Assembly: GCA_025331445.1 (NCBI GenBank)
Contig: JAIWNE010000011.1
Location: 248,001 to 312,000, forward strand
Length of the DNA: 64,000 bases
Direction of reading: 5' to 3'
DNA from: Blakeslea trispora
Lineage: Eukaryota; Mucoromycota; Mucoromycetes; Mucorales; Choanephoraceae
Below the pieces are notes generated by a model. It had not been told where the DNA came from. It was given only the letters and a program-made list of their open reading frames with translations, and did not search any database. Below are positions 13,625 to 24,178 of the stretch, piece after piece (position 1 is the first letter of the stretch; each line of letters begins with the position of its first letter). The translations under genes and the position numbers were made by a program.

Positions 13625-14440
13625 TTTCGTTTTTTGACACCATTGATTTCGTCGTTTGTTACCATTGATTTCGTCGTTTGACACCATTGATTTCGTTGAA
13701 TTTTATATAGCTTAAAAAATGATAGATTCTAAGAAATAATCGCGTAGAATAAGAGTAGTTTTGTAATATTTGGAGTATCAGGAAAATTCAGTGAGAGGGA
13801 ATTCGATTTCTTTATTAAAATGAAAGAGAGGGGACTGATTTATCAGGTGTCAAAAGTGATTAGAATCAGATAAAGAATTACTGTTTAATTCAACAAATAT
13901 AGTGTCTGTTTATATTATACTAGTCTGTGTCATAGATCATTTATTCCGTTTTGCTTCTAGGTCAAAGTCCATTGCAAAATAAGGTTAAATCAATTGTATC
14001 ATTTACAGGAGGTCATACAGGCACCACGTCTTGTATGCTTTACTTGTCTCACTGACAGGTACATTTATTAACATTGTTTTGCCACGTAACTTAATTCTTT
14101 ATTTATTTGCTTTTACCAAGTGGATTGATTGTTTGTTATGCTGTGTTGTACACTTGACACAGCAGTATTGATTTGTCTGCGATATTTCTAGTTTATTCAT
14201 TTCAAATTATTCTCTTAATTATACAAAAGTGAGTGGTCTTATGTTAGAAATGCAAATGTTGGCTTCTTCCTTTCCTTAGGATATCTGTCATCAAAGAATG
14301 ACATTATTATTCTATGCGATTATTTCTTAGAATCTATCATTTTTTAAGCTATATAAAATTCAACGAAATCAATGGTGTCAAACGACGAAATCAATGGTAA
14401 CAAACGCCGAACATTTTGGTACAAACGACGAAATCTAAGT
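13625..14440. mobile_element. Non-autonomous element with about 120-bp TIRs built of 22-bp repeats
   Basis: The left TIR contains three head-to-tail copies of a ~22-bp motif with core CATTGATTTCGTCGTTTG, then ATATAGCTTAAAAAATG and CTAAGAAATAATCGCG. The same text appears inverted at about 14.31-14.44 kb. The interior has no open frame. It is mirrored in the right arm at about 27.60-28.42 kb. Tandem TIR motifs resemble transposase-binding arrays. Confidence 0.7.
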
Positions 14441-14541
14441 TAAAAACCAGCAGTGCGAAAAGAATAGCGTGCGGAACTTTACTCTTTCTTCTACTACAAA
14501 CCATTTTTTTTTTATTCTAAGGATCAACTCGTTTGATCCGG

Positions 14542-14760
14542 GCTCAGTGCTTCGAGGTTGCCCTGAGTTGTCCTTCGCGCTACCGTAAAGCTTCCAGGAG
14601 TCTGAGCAGTTTAAACCACTAAGTGTTGTCACCCCAAACCTCATCCTTAATCAACTTTTTTTCTCTCGTGTTGCAAAGCCCGCTCAGTGCTTCGAGGTTG
14701 CCCTGAGTTGTCCTTCGCGCTACCGTAAAGCTTCCAGGAGCCTGAGCAGCTAGCGCACAA
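14542..14760. repeat. 140-bp tandem repeat, two copies (left arm)
   Basis: The block beginning GCTCAGTGCTTCGAGG starts at 14542 and 14682. It contains TCGCGCTACCGTAAAGC and CTTCCAGGAG and is markedly richer in G+C than its surroundings. The mirrored locus near 27.16-27.51 kb has three copies. Confidence 0.9.
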
Positions 14761-15462
14761 CTTTTCTGCTTTGCTCTTGTTGTTCTTATTAAATATTTTT
14801 CTTTCCTTTGGAGAGTGTTACAAGATTGTTGACTGCAGTTTTTATAGTCCTTTTCACTTCGATCTTGTCATCTTACCTTCGTTATTGGCATTAACAAGGG
14901 CTCTCGTAAGTAGAACTCCGTATCGCGCTACATACTTATACAACGCTAAACAGCTCTCTCTTACATGATATGTTTAGAGTATAATAAGCACAATTTGTAC
15001 TGTTATGCAGTAGTAGTTGTTTTATATGCCATGGTACCCCTTATCGATAATATTGCTTAAACTTAAAAAAAAATAAAGTCAAACATACAGATGCGGTGCA
15101 GAAAGCTTAGGTTATATAAATTGCGTCTTTCTATGAAGTTGCAATCACTGTTATATCGCCCCATAACAACGATACTAGTATCCTCATTTAACTTGCTTTA
15201 CTGGTATCATTCTTATACATATAAAATAATTTTTGGGCAGAGACAAGCAATAACATTAGCTGCAGCTAACAAGCTCCTTGCTCACTGATGCTATCTTTGT
15301 TGTTGTCAGACATCAGTAAAGTGAAACAGTAATGTGCCTTAGACTTTTTATTATACATGTAGAAAGTGCAGCTTGACCTTCGTCTATTTAGGGTTATTGA
15401 TTTAGAACCATGAATAGAAATAAACAATAAATGAACCTATTATAAATTCTATCGTAGAGATA

Positions 15463-15834
15463 TTATACCCCATTAGCCTTGCTGCTTTTATCCCTAATTT
15501 TCGATCCAAGAAACAAGCCCTCAAAACTACTATTGTTGCTGTCTCTGATAGTTGCCGTATGATAAAGACGCCTACATCAGACGAAGAGGGTTAAAAGATT
15601 GGAGCCGTTATTACCGACCTTGGTTCTAAGATTTCAGATGCCTTAAAGTCACGCTTTAGCAAAGAGGGTATCATTTTCCTTGTCTCAAGGTATGCTAAAT
15701 CTATCAAAAATACCATCATCGGCTTAGATGCCAAGACTGATGCGTTGAATAAATGTCTGGTTGAAGCCACAACTGCCGAGTATGCTAAAGCTACTGATGA
15801 TTACATTGCCATGGTCCGAGCTAGCTTTGCTTAA
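15463..15834 (+). pseudogene. Decayed ORF with one in-frame TAA (left arm; mirrored at 26071-26442)
   Basis: A continuous frame reads FIPNFRSKKQALKTTIVAV, then TPTSDEEG-stop-KIGAVITDLGSK, then KNTIIGLDAKTDALNKC and ends DDYIAMVRASFA. The single stop (TAA, 15592-15594) would be Gln if CAA. No domain is recognised. The regular amino-acid text on both sides of the stop argues that it was once coding. Confidence 0.5.
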
Positions 15835-16184
15835 ACTAAGCCTGCATACGGTGCATACAGTGCATAATGTTCATTTATATCCTCTTTAGTCCTATTTAGC
15901 GCACTCTGTTCAAGCAGCAAGAGAAAGGAATAAACACACCCTATTATCATTAAAGCAGCTTTAGGCATCATTCCATAGAAACAAGTCATTATCTCTGACA
16001 AAGTTCAATCATGAATGAACCTCAATCAAGGCTTCTAGGCTAGCTTTCACGATCTATAACATTTCGAAATACTAATATCGCCTTCTTAATGGGAAAAGGA
16101 CAAACAAAGACAGTTTTGTTTTCTAAAGGCTCTTCCCTCCTTCTTAACTGCAGTAAAACAAGTGTGAAAGTGTACTGCCATGTT

Positions 16185-16186
<2 letters not shown>

Positions 16187-16229
<43 letters not shown>
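16187..16229. repeat. Poly-T tract, 43 nt (mirrored poly-A at about 25677-25718)
   Basis: An uninterrupted T run in the left arm; the right arm carries a run of about 42 A. It could be a fossil poly-A tail of a retroposed sequence in minus orientation, but no retroelement ORF adjoins it. Confidence 0.85.
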
Positions 16230-16231
<2 letters not shown>

Positions 16232-18033
16232 CTGTGTGCTGCCTTTTCTATTGTCAATGACACATGCTCAAGGTGACCCTATAGTAGGAAAAAAAGAAAA
16301 AGAAGAAGTCCTAGCTACAAATCAAGCATTGTCTGCACAAAAGCAAAATTACCATTCAAGCGGTTAAAGACAGCACAATACTGGTGAATTCACTATCCGA
16401 TACCCCCAGCTCTTCCAGCACATAGAAAGTATTGGCCGCTCTAGCATAATTGATCCCATGCTTTTCTTGCAAAGCAAATAATGCAGCAAAATGCCCCCAA
16501 AATATATGTTAGAAAAATGGGCATTAAAATAAATGAATAATATTGCCCTCTCAACTAAACCCAATAATACACTCATCATCACACACCTTCATGCATTCAG
16601 CAAGAATTGTTTGATTCAGTCTTAGATTCTTTGCATGCTGATATCGACAGAGGTTTTTGCTGGCCTTGAATTCACAGTAGACAAGCTCTTGACCATTGTT
16701 ATTTTTATCATCATATAAATCTTTCTTCTTGATGCTGTTGCTGGCTTTGTTGGTAATAGAGTAGGGCTTGAAATACCTGCCACTCTAAAATTGCTACTGC
16801 TACCGTTAGAGTAGTTCTATTCGTTTATTGAAAATGGTTCTTTAGTGCTCAGAGTAATGTAATATTCACGGTATAATTGATAACAATAATAAGTCAATTA
16901 GACCAAAGAAAATTTATCTTTATTCAATTTGTGTCTTCTGTCTCTATTTATGCTAATGACTGATCCTGATATCGTAACTGACTATTTCTTACATGCTGCA
17001 TAACAAACACATCAATTGCTTGTTGTTGGTCCATTTGCTATTATTTGAACAGATTGATCTATCGTTCAAATGTGTTCAAGTAGGACAAATGTTGTGATGA
17101 TTAATCTGACTTTAGAAACCGCTATTGTTCCTGAAATGGTATGTGTGTACAACAAGCAACAGCTTCACCACCAGGTATAAAAAAGAAGAAAGATGTTTAG
17201 GTAAAGATAGCTTAAGCCGTCTTTTTGAATGTTTGTGTCTTGGTATACAAATTTGTACTTCTCAAGAAAATATTGATAAAGTCATTGATGCGCTCAACTA
17301 GCTCTGCTTTTGACTTGTTCTTGTTCTTGCTCCAGGCGTCCCAAGTTCTTCAAGCTAAGAGAGGTTTACTTTAGTGAACCACATTCAAGGTAATACTCAA
17401 ATAGTCACATGCATTTCAAACAGCTGAGGTACTTGACAATCATTAGTATCTTGCTTCTTTTGTTTCAAGAGTTTGGATTTCTTCAAAAGAACAAAATACA
17501 GGTCATCATAAGCATTCTTTTAGCATTTCTATAGCTGAGTTTAGTATGCAACAAGGCTCAGAGGAACATATTCTTCTATCTTGATGACCAAGTGGCAGAG
17601 CTCTTCTATCTTCTGTCTTTGCTCTTGATTTATCTCTTCAGCGATGTCTACTAGTTACAGGGAGGGACTGGTGTACAGATGGTCAATAAATTGATATTAA
17701 GCCTTCTTCTTAATGAGGCTGTCACTATCCATCGTCCACTCAATTTGTCAATAAGTTCATTCTCTGTTAATGGGCCTCTGAGAAGTTTTGCAATCTAGGT
17801 TGAATTAGCGTCGTTATGAAAAGTATACGAAGAGACACTGTAATCAGTAAATAAGGCGACATGTTTCTAGCTTGTTTACTTTTTTTTTGTTCTTAATTGT
17901 TCGGAAGATGTTCGTAATCATCTAGCACCTTCAAGCTCAGCTGGTCAATCAATGGCCCTGGAAAAGATGCAAAGGCGAATGAGTCTATCAAAATCAACGT
18001 TATTGAGATGAACATTGGCGGTATCAAAACAAT

Positions 18034-19653
18034 TTAAAAATATTTATTTATGAGAGCGTGAGATAAGGAAGGGAGAGGTTCGGAGGAAATGGTGTTTGCC
18101 TTAGAGGACTTTGAAAGGATTCGGAGACGGAGGAGCTTGTTGAAAATCGAAGTTATTGAAATGGCGGTGGTGGTGGTGGTGGGGATCTGAAATTTCTCAA
18201 TTTCAAAAAAGACGAACATTGTCTTGCTTATGTACTTTGTCAAAAAGAATCTCACTTCACCGTCTATCAAGGTGTGAAAAAAAGTTGATAGTAATGTGCA
18301 TTAGCTTGCTTACCTTGTACAACATAGGACAACATAAAGTTGTAGTTAAACTTGTAGATGGCCTCCTTGGTATATTTTGCAACTTTAATGACATCCTTGT
18401 CTTTCTTGGCCTTGTCGTTACAGCTCAAGGGCTTCACCTCACCAAAGCAAATATTCTGGGCTCTGCCAGCACTGTTAAGTCTAGCGACTTTATAGTCAGG
18501 TCGCCAGGCTCCTTCATCGTTGGCATGATTGGACCTAGTAAGCAAGCGTTAGAGTACAGTCTAACATCAATCAAATATACATTACATGTGTGGCAGCGTA
18601 TAGACATCATGCTTAAATATGGCCTTCATGGCATCATGGACAAATGAGCAGGTCAACCTGTTCTCTGAAACACCAACATCTGTTGCTGTCACATTATCAA
18701 TTAAGTTGTTGGCAAACTTAATGATACTGTACGTATCAAAGCAAGGTGCTTTCTGGCTGATTGCTGCGATTCTCTTTGAAGTGGTCCATAGGTCTTCTTC
18801 TTTAGCAAACTCATCGAGTGCCTCTTCTACTTCTACTCTCAGATCACCAGGGAATGTATTCTTTATTGATTTGTAGAGCTCTTCTTGTTCGCATCTGAAG
18901 CTCGAGAGCACTTGATTCTCGAAGCTATTCTTCATCAGCTTGCCTGTCTTGTTGATGGTCTTCAAGTAGAAGACATGATCTAAGGCCCTATTTTTTTTAT
19001 GAGGAAAAATAAAAGTCAGCCAGGTGTAGAAATCAAAGCAAGCAGTTGACTACGCACAAAAGATCTTCAACATCAAACATAATATCACCAGCCTTCAAAA
19101 GTTCTAGAGCATTTGACTTGTATTCATGAAAGCATTGCTCAACATCAACACTACCACACATGATGGGGTTGCTAGGTGATGGTACAACCAAGTCGCCAAG
19201 AGAGTCTACATACGCAACAGATCGACATGTTGCAGTGATGACTGTTGTTGGACTGGTCTTTTGATTTCCATGGCTCAATAGCTTAATCCAGCGTATTTTT
19301 TGTTCAGACTATCAATGGCTAGTTAGTTAGGATAACAGGCAATCAAAGAAATGTACTTACTACAGCTTTTTGATGTTCTTCTGCAATTGTTTGGAACAAT
19401 CTTCTTATGAAGATTTGGTAATCAAGCATTGTGTCTTTGACTCTTTGAATTAATTCTACATGGGTCTCAACGAATTCTCTTAAATTGACAGAATCGGTTT
19501 GTTGGGAAGAGATGTATTGAATGATAACTATACGACTTGTTTAGTAGGCAGATACGCGTCAATTGTGTATTACTTACTCTCTTTACATTCTTTCTTTACT
19601 TCTGCTTTGTTATTGAAGTCTGTGCTATTTCTGCGTGTTGAGTATGGAGACAT
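18034..19653 (-). CDS. RPD...ExK (PD-(D/E)XK nuclease-like) protein, open copy, left arm
   Basis: A six-exon model gives about 449 residues, ATG at 19653 and stop at 18034. The C-terminal half reads SNHANDEGAWRPDY ... CFGEVKPLSC, i.e. an Asp-containing turn followed about 20 residues later by ExK on a hydrophobic strand, the arrangement of PD-(D/E)XK nucleases. It continues VIKVAKYTKEAIYKF, plausible as the following helix. The first half is helical (VNLREFVETHVELIQRV, KSIKNTFPGDLRVEVEEALDEF) and unrecognised. Introns have clean GTAAGT/GTGCGT donors and TAG acceptors. I infer a nuclease-like or DNA-handling role for a mobile element; no activity is shown. The amino-acid text near the C-terminus (poly-Thr, Ser/Leu-rich) looks less constrained. 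Confidence 0.6.
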
Positions 19654-20196
19654 AATAGAATGAAGTATAGAAAGAGTAAAGTATAGAGAGAGCAAAAATA
19701 ATAATAGAGCAAAGTATAGAGAGAACAAAGAGAACAATAGAGTAAAATAGAGGGGTAAAGAGAATAACAAAGTATACCTTTCATTGTTTCATAGGAAAAA
19801 ATTAGAGATTTCGGGTTTAAAGTCAGAGTACAGTCAGACCTATTGAATTTGGCGTTTCATGAAAAAAGGAATAGTGCATTTGCCTATATTGCTTCATCTT
19901 GATCTGCACCTTTACCAGGAATACTACGCCATTTCCGGAAATAGATTGCACACTGGAAGAAACAAATTGCACAAAGAAAAAACTCGAACTGCATTGATAA
20001 AAACGATGATTGTACACTCGAAGAATAGAAATTACATGCCGTAAAAAAACAATTGCACACTTGCACAATCTTGAAAAGTAACTCCTTATCCAAGTATACT
20101 CGTAGCTTTGAGTCAAAGTAGCAGCGTTATCCATAAAGGTCTTTCAAATAGACGCAATACCATATCAGTGCTTTTTCTTGTTTATGTAACAATCGT

Positions 20197-20550
20197 ATGA
20201 TTGGTGTGTGCGTTACATATGTAGCTATCATAGCTTGTCAAATCTATTTAGAGCTTTTTTTTTCTATTTCATTTTGTTTCAAAGACTTGGAATATTGCAA
20301 GCAAGAAAGAGAAGAAGGAAAGAGAAAGTATTACACTTCCTTATCAACTACGCAACTCTTTAATACTTTTTTCTTGTTCCAGTTTACGGAGAGCCAAGCA
20401 AGCTGTTTTGATCAAGGCAAGAATACACCTTGTATGTTGGTCTTGAATATCTTGGCAATGGCTGGTTATTTCGCAGCAATTAATCATTCACATGGAAGTA
20501 GCAAAAAAAAAGAGAAGGGATTGTGTTGTCCAACAAACATCTTTGTGTAA
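20197..20550 (+). CDS. Small unrecognised ORF in the inner element (mirrored at 21359-21730, minus)
   Basis: 117 codons, Cys-rich. The first ~30 residues are hydrophobic (VCVTYVAIIACQIYLELFF), and a second hydrophobic patch (CMLVLNILAMAGYFAAI) lies near the C-terminus. It is preserved identically in both arms, which by itself only reflects arm identity. A splice acceptor-like TTCCAG occurs at about 20380, so part of the frame may be intronic. It could be a small membrane protein or a chance frame. Confidence 0.3.
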   Translation: MIGVCVTYVAIIACQIYLELFFSISFCFKDLEYCKQEREEGKRKYYTSLSTTQLFNTFFLFQFTESQASCFDQGKNTPCMLVLNILAMAGYFAAINHSHGSSKKKEKGLCCPTNIFV

Positions 20551-20690
20551 GACGCCTAATTTTACTATTCAAACCAATCATTACTATATGTGAGATGTGT
20601 TGCAATTGAGGCATCACTCATCAACTTTTTTTTATAAAAAAATTTACAGTTCTCAACGGTTGTGACAAACTCAATATGGTAAGACCCTTT

Positions 20691-21218
20691 TTACATCTAG
20701 CGCTCTGGATGTAGCACTTGATGCAAAGTCAAGCCTATGGATTTGAGTAGCTACAAGTGAAACACATGCACCTTATTAATTATGTTACTTTGCATAGAGT
20801 TTTTAAAGCTATAGCAAAACTATAAGTTATTAACCACAAAAGAGTTGTCATTCTCTCATCACAAAGACCTTTTTTAACTGGACTAGATGGTAAAAGTTGT
20901 TGCAATCATAAGTTTTTTTTTGTTAGCATTTTACTTATATCCTAAAAACCTAAGTCTTTCTTGTGTCCAGAAATAAATTGTTGCATTTGCTTCAATCAAT
21001 TAGATGCATGACAAGATAAACGAATTTGAAATTGGATAAAAGCTTATCTTTTACTTGCTTGCAAATTTTAGATTGATGATATAAATCATGAATGATAGTA
21101 CATGTTTATGCAATTCAGTCTACAGTTGCTTTTTTGGGTATTTGAGCACTCGTTAGGTAATTCCGTACTATTGTTGACGTAGATCTTTTCCTGAATAGTT
21201 GGTGAAACAAGACACAAG
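20691..21218. other. Unique centre (loop) of the giant palindrome
   Basis: These 528 bp have no mirror copy. The sequence is AT-rich with no long open frame on either strand. It begins exactly where the mirrored AAGACCCTTT / AAAGGGTCTT blocks end. Confidence 0.9.
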
Positions 21219-22254
21219 AAAGGGTCTTACCATATTGAGTTTGTCACAACCGTTGAGAACTGTAAATTTTTTTATAAAAAAAAGTTGATGAGTGATGCCT
21301 CAATTGCAACACATCTCACATATAGTAATGATTGGTTTGAATAGTAAAATTAGGCGTCTTACACAAAGATGTTTGTTGGACAACACAATCCCTTCTCTTT
21401 TTTTTTGCTACTTCCATGTGAATGATTAATTGCTGCGAAATAACCAGCCATTGCCAAGATATTCAAGACCAACATACAAGGTGTATTCTTGCCTTGATCA
21501 AAACAGCTTGCTTGGCTCTCCGTAAACTGGAACAAGAAAAAAGTATTAAAGAGTTGCGTAGTTGATAAGGAAGTGTAATACTTTCTCTTTCCTTCTTCTC
21601 TTTCTTGCTTGCAATATTCCAAGTCTTTGAAACAAAATGAAATAGAAAAAAAAAGCTCTAAATAGATTTGACAAGCTATGATAGCTACATATGTAACGCA
21701 CACACCAATCATACGATTGTTACATAACAAGAAAAAGCACTGATATGGTATTGCGTCTATTTGAAAGACCTTTATGGATAACGCTGCTACTTTGACTCAA
21801 AGCTACGAGTATACTTGGATAAGGAGTTACTTTTCAAGATTGTGCAAGTGTGCAATTGTTTTTTTACGGCATGTAATTTCTATTCTTCGAGTGTACAATC
21901 ATCGTTTTTATCAATGCAGTTCGAGTTTTTTCTTTGTGCAATTTGTTTCTTCCAGTGTGCAATCTATTTCCGGAAATGGCGTAGTATTCCTGGTAAAGGT
22001 GCAGATCAAGATGAAGCAATATAGGCAAATGCACTATTCCTTTTTTCATGAAACGCCAAATTCAATAGGTCTGACTGTACTCTGACTTTAAACCCGAAAT
22101 CTCTAATTTTTTCCTATGAAACAATGAAAGGTATACTTTGTTATTCTCTTTACCCCTCTATTTTACTCTATTGTTCTCTTTGTTCTCTCTATACTTTGCT
22201 CTATTATTATTTTTGCTCTCTCTATACTTTACTCTTTCTATACTTCATTCTATT

Positions 22255-23873
22255 ATGTCTCCATACTCAACACGCAGAAATAGCACAGACTTCAATAACA
22301 AAGCAGAAGTAAAGAAAGAATGTAAAGAGAGTAAGTAATACACAATTGACGCGTATCTGCCTACTAAACAAGTCGTATAGTTATCATTCAATACATCTCT
22401 TCCCAACAAACCGATTCTGTCAATTTAAGAGAATTCGTTGAGACCCATGTAGAATTAATTCAAAGAGTCAAAGACACAATGCTTGATTACCAAATCTTCA
22501 TAAGAAGATTGTTCCAAACAATTGCAGAAGAACATCAAAAAGCTGTAGTAAGTACATTTCTTTGATTGCCTGTTATCCTAACTAACTAGCCATTGATAGT
22601 CTGAACAAAAAATACGCTGGATTAAGCTATTGAGCCATGGAAATCAAAAGACCAGTCCAACAACAGTCATCACTGCAACATGTCGATCTGTTGCGTATGT
22701 AGACTCTCTTGGCGACTTGGTTGTACCATCACCTAGCAACCCCATCATGTGTGGTAGTGTTGATGTTGAGCAATGCTTTCATGAATACAAGTCAAATGCT
22801 CTAGAACTTTTGAAGGCTGGTGATATTATGTTTGATGTTGAAGATCTTTTGTGCGTAGTCAACTGCTTGCTTTGATTTCTACACCTGGCTGACTTTTATT
22901 TTTCCTCATAAAAAAAATAGGGCCTTAGATCATGTCTTCTACTTGAAGACCATCAACAAGACAGGCAAGCTGATGAAGAATAGCTTCGAGAATCAAGTGC
23001 TCTCGAGCTTCAGATGCGAACAAGAAGAGCTCTACAAATCAATAAAGAATACATTCCCTGGTGATCTGAGAGTAGAAGTAGAAGAGGCACTCGATGAGTT
23101 TGCTAAAGAAGAAGACCTATGGACCACTTCAAAGAGAATCGCAGCAATCAGCCAGAAAGCACCTTGCTTTGATACGTACAGTATCATTAAGTTTGCCAAC
23201 AACTTAATTGATAATGTGACAGCAACAGATGTTGGTGTTTCAGAGAACAGGTTGACCTGCTCATTTGTCCATGATGCCATGAAGGCCATATTTAAGCATG
23301 ATGTCTATACGCTGCCACACATGTAATGTATATTTGATTGATGTTAGACTGTACTCTAACGCTTGCTTACTAGGTCCAATCATGCCAACGATGAAGGAGC
23401 CTGGCGACCTGACTATAAAGTCGCTAGACTTAACAGTGCTGGCAGAGCCCAGAATATTTGCTTTGGTGAGGTGAAGCCTTGAGCTGTAACGACAAGGCCA
23501 AGAAAGACAAGGATGTCATTAAAGTTGCAAAATATACCAAGGAGGCCATCTACAAGTTTAACTACAACTTTATGTTGTCCTATGTTGTACAAGGTAAGCA
23601 AGCTAATGCACATTACTATCAACTTTTTTTCACACCTTGATAGACGGTGAAGTGAGATTCTTTTTGACAAAGTACATAAGCAAGACAATGTTCGTCTTTT
23701 TTGAAATTGAGAAATTTCAGATCCCCACCACCACCACCACCGCCATTTCAATAACTTCGATTTTCAACAAGCTCCTCCGTCTCCGAATCCTTTCAAAGTC
23801 CTCTAAGGCAAACACCATTTCCTCCGAACCTCTCCCTTCCTTATCTCACGCTCTCATAAATAAATATTTTTAA
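22255..23873 (+). pseudogene. Mirror copy of the RPD...ExK gene, frameshifted at the ExK motif
   Basis: The same exons in inverted orientation in the right arm. At about 23477 the sequence reads AAGCC-TTGAG where the left arm has AAGCCCTTGAG. The missing C makes GEVKP run into TGA two codons after the Lys, removing the last ~115 residues. Everything upstream is identical in translation. This is either real decay of one arm or a homopolymer sequencing error. Confidence 0.65.
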
Positions 23874-24178
23874 ATTGTTTTGATACCGCCAATGTTCATC
23901 TCAATAACGTTGATTTTGATAGACTCATTCGCCTTTGCATCTTTTCCAGGGCCATTGATTGACCAGCTGAGCTTGAAGGTGCTAGATGATTACGAACATC
24001 TTCCGAACAATTAAGAACAAAAAAAAAGTAAACAAGCTAGAAACATGTCGCCTTATTTACTGATTACAGTGTCTCTTCGTATACTTTTCATAACGACGCT
24101 AATTCAACCTAGATTGCAAAACTTCTCAGAGGCCCATTAACAGAGAATGAACTTATTGACAAATTGAGTGGACGATGG

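Larger units (their letters stand above)
13156..20690. repeat. Left arm of giant inverted repeat
   Basis: This 7.5-kb arm is the reverse complement of 21219-28889. The outer end is TA-CACCTTTTCC; the inner end is AAGACCCTTT at 20681-20690. Base-by-base reading of several blocks (outer terminus, tandem repeat, gene at 18.0-19.7, MITE half, inner junction) shows near identity. Differences are one 140-bp repeat unit fewer than the right arm, a poly-T of different length, and at least one single-base indel (CCC here, CC opposite). Confidence 0.95.
19927..21981. mobile_element. Inner 2.06-kb inverted-repeat element at the palindrome centre
   Basis: The ends are TA-CGCCATTTCCGGAAATAG / CTATTTCCGGAAATGGCG-TA, clearly related to the outer CACCTTTTCCGGAAATAG termini. 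Subterminal repeats of ATTGCAC occur. TIRs are about 0.76 kb long (to 20690) around the unique centre. The flanking MITE text reads CCAGGAATAC-TA and TA-GTATTCCTGG, so the reconstructed empty site is a perfect palindrome centred on CTAG. A 117-residue frame with a hydrophobic start (20197-20550, mirrored at 21359-21730) is its only ORF and is unrecognised. Confidence 0.75.
19831..22077. mobile_element. CAGTCAGACC-type (Tc1/mariner-like) MITE, split by a central insertion
   Basis: Left half 19831-19924 and right half 21984-22077 carry TA-CAGTCAGACCTATTG... termini, also seen in the free copy at 61.37-61.54 kb. TA dinucleotides abut both ends. Outside them the giant-arm sequence reads AAAGTCAGAG-TA ... 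TA-CTCTGACTTT, so the element lies at the exact symmetric TA of the larger palindrome. Confidence 0.75.

Noticed and set aside
14522..14760. tRNA or other structured RNA in the 140-bp repeat
   Set aside because: No convincing A/B box pair or cloverleaf could be drawn; it is treated as a tandem repeat.
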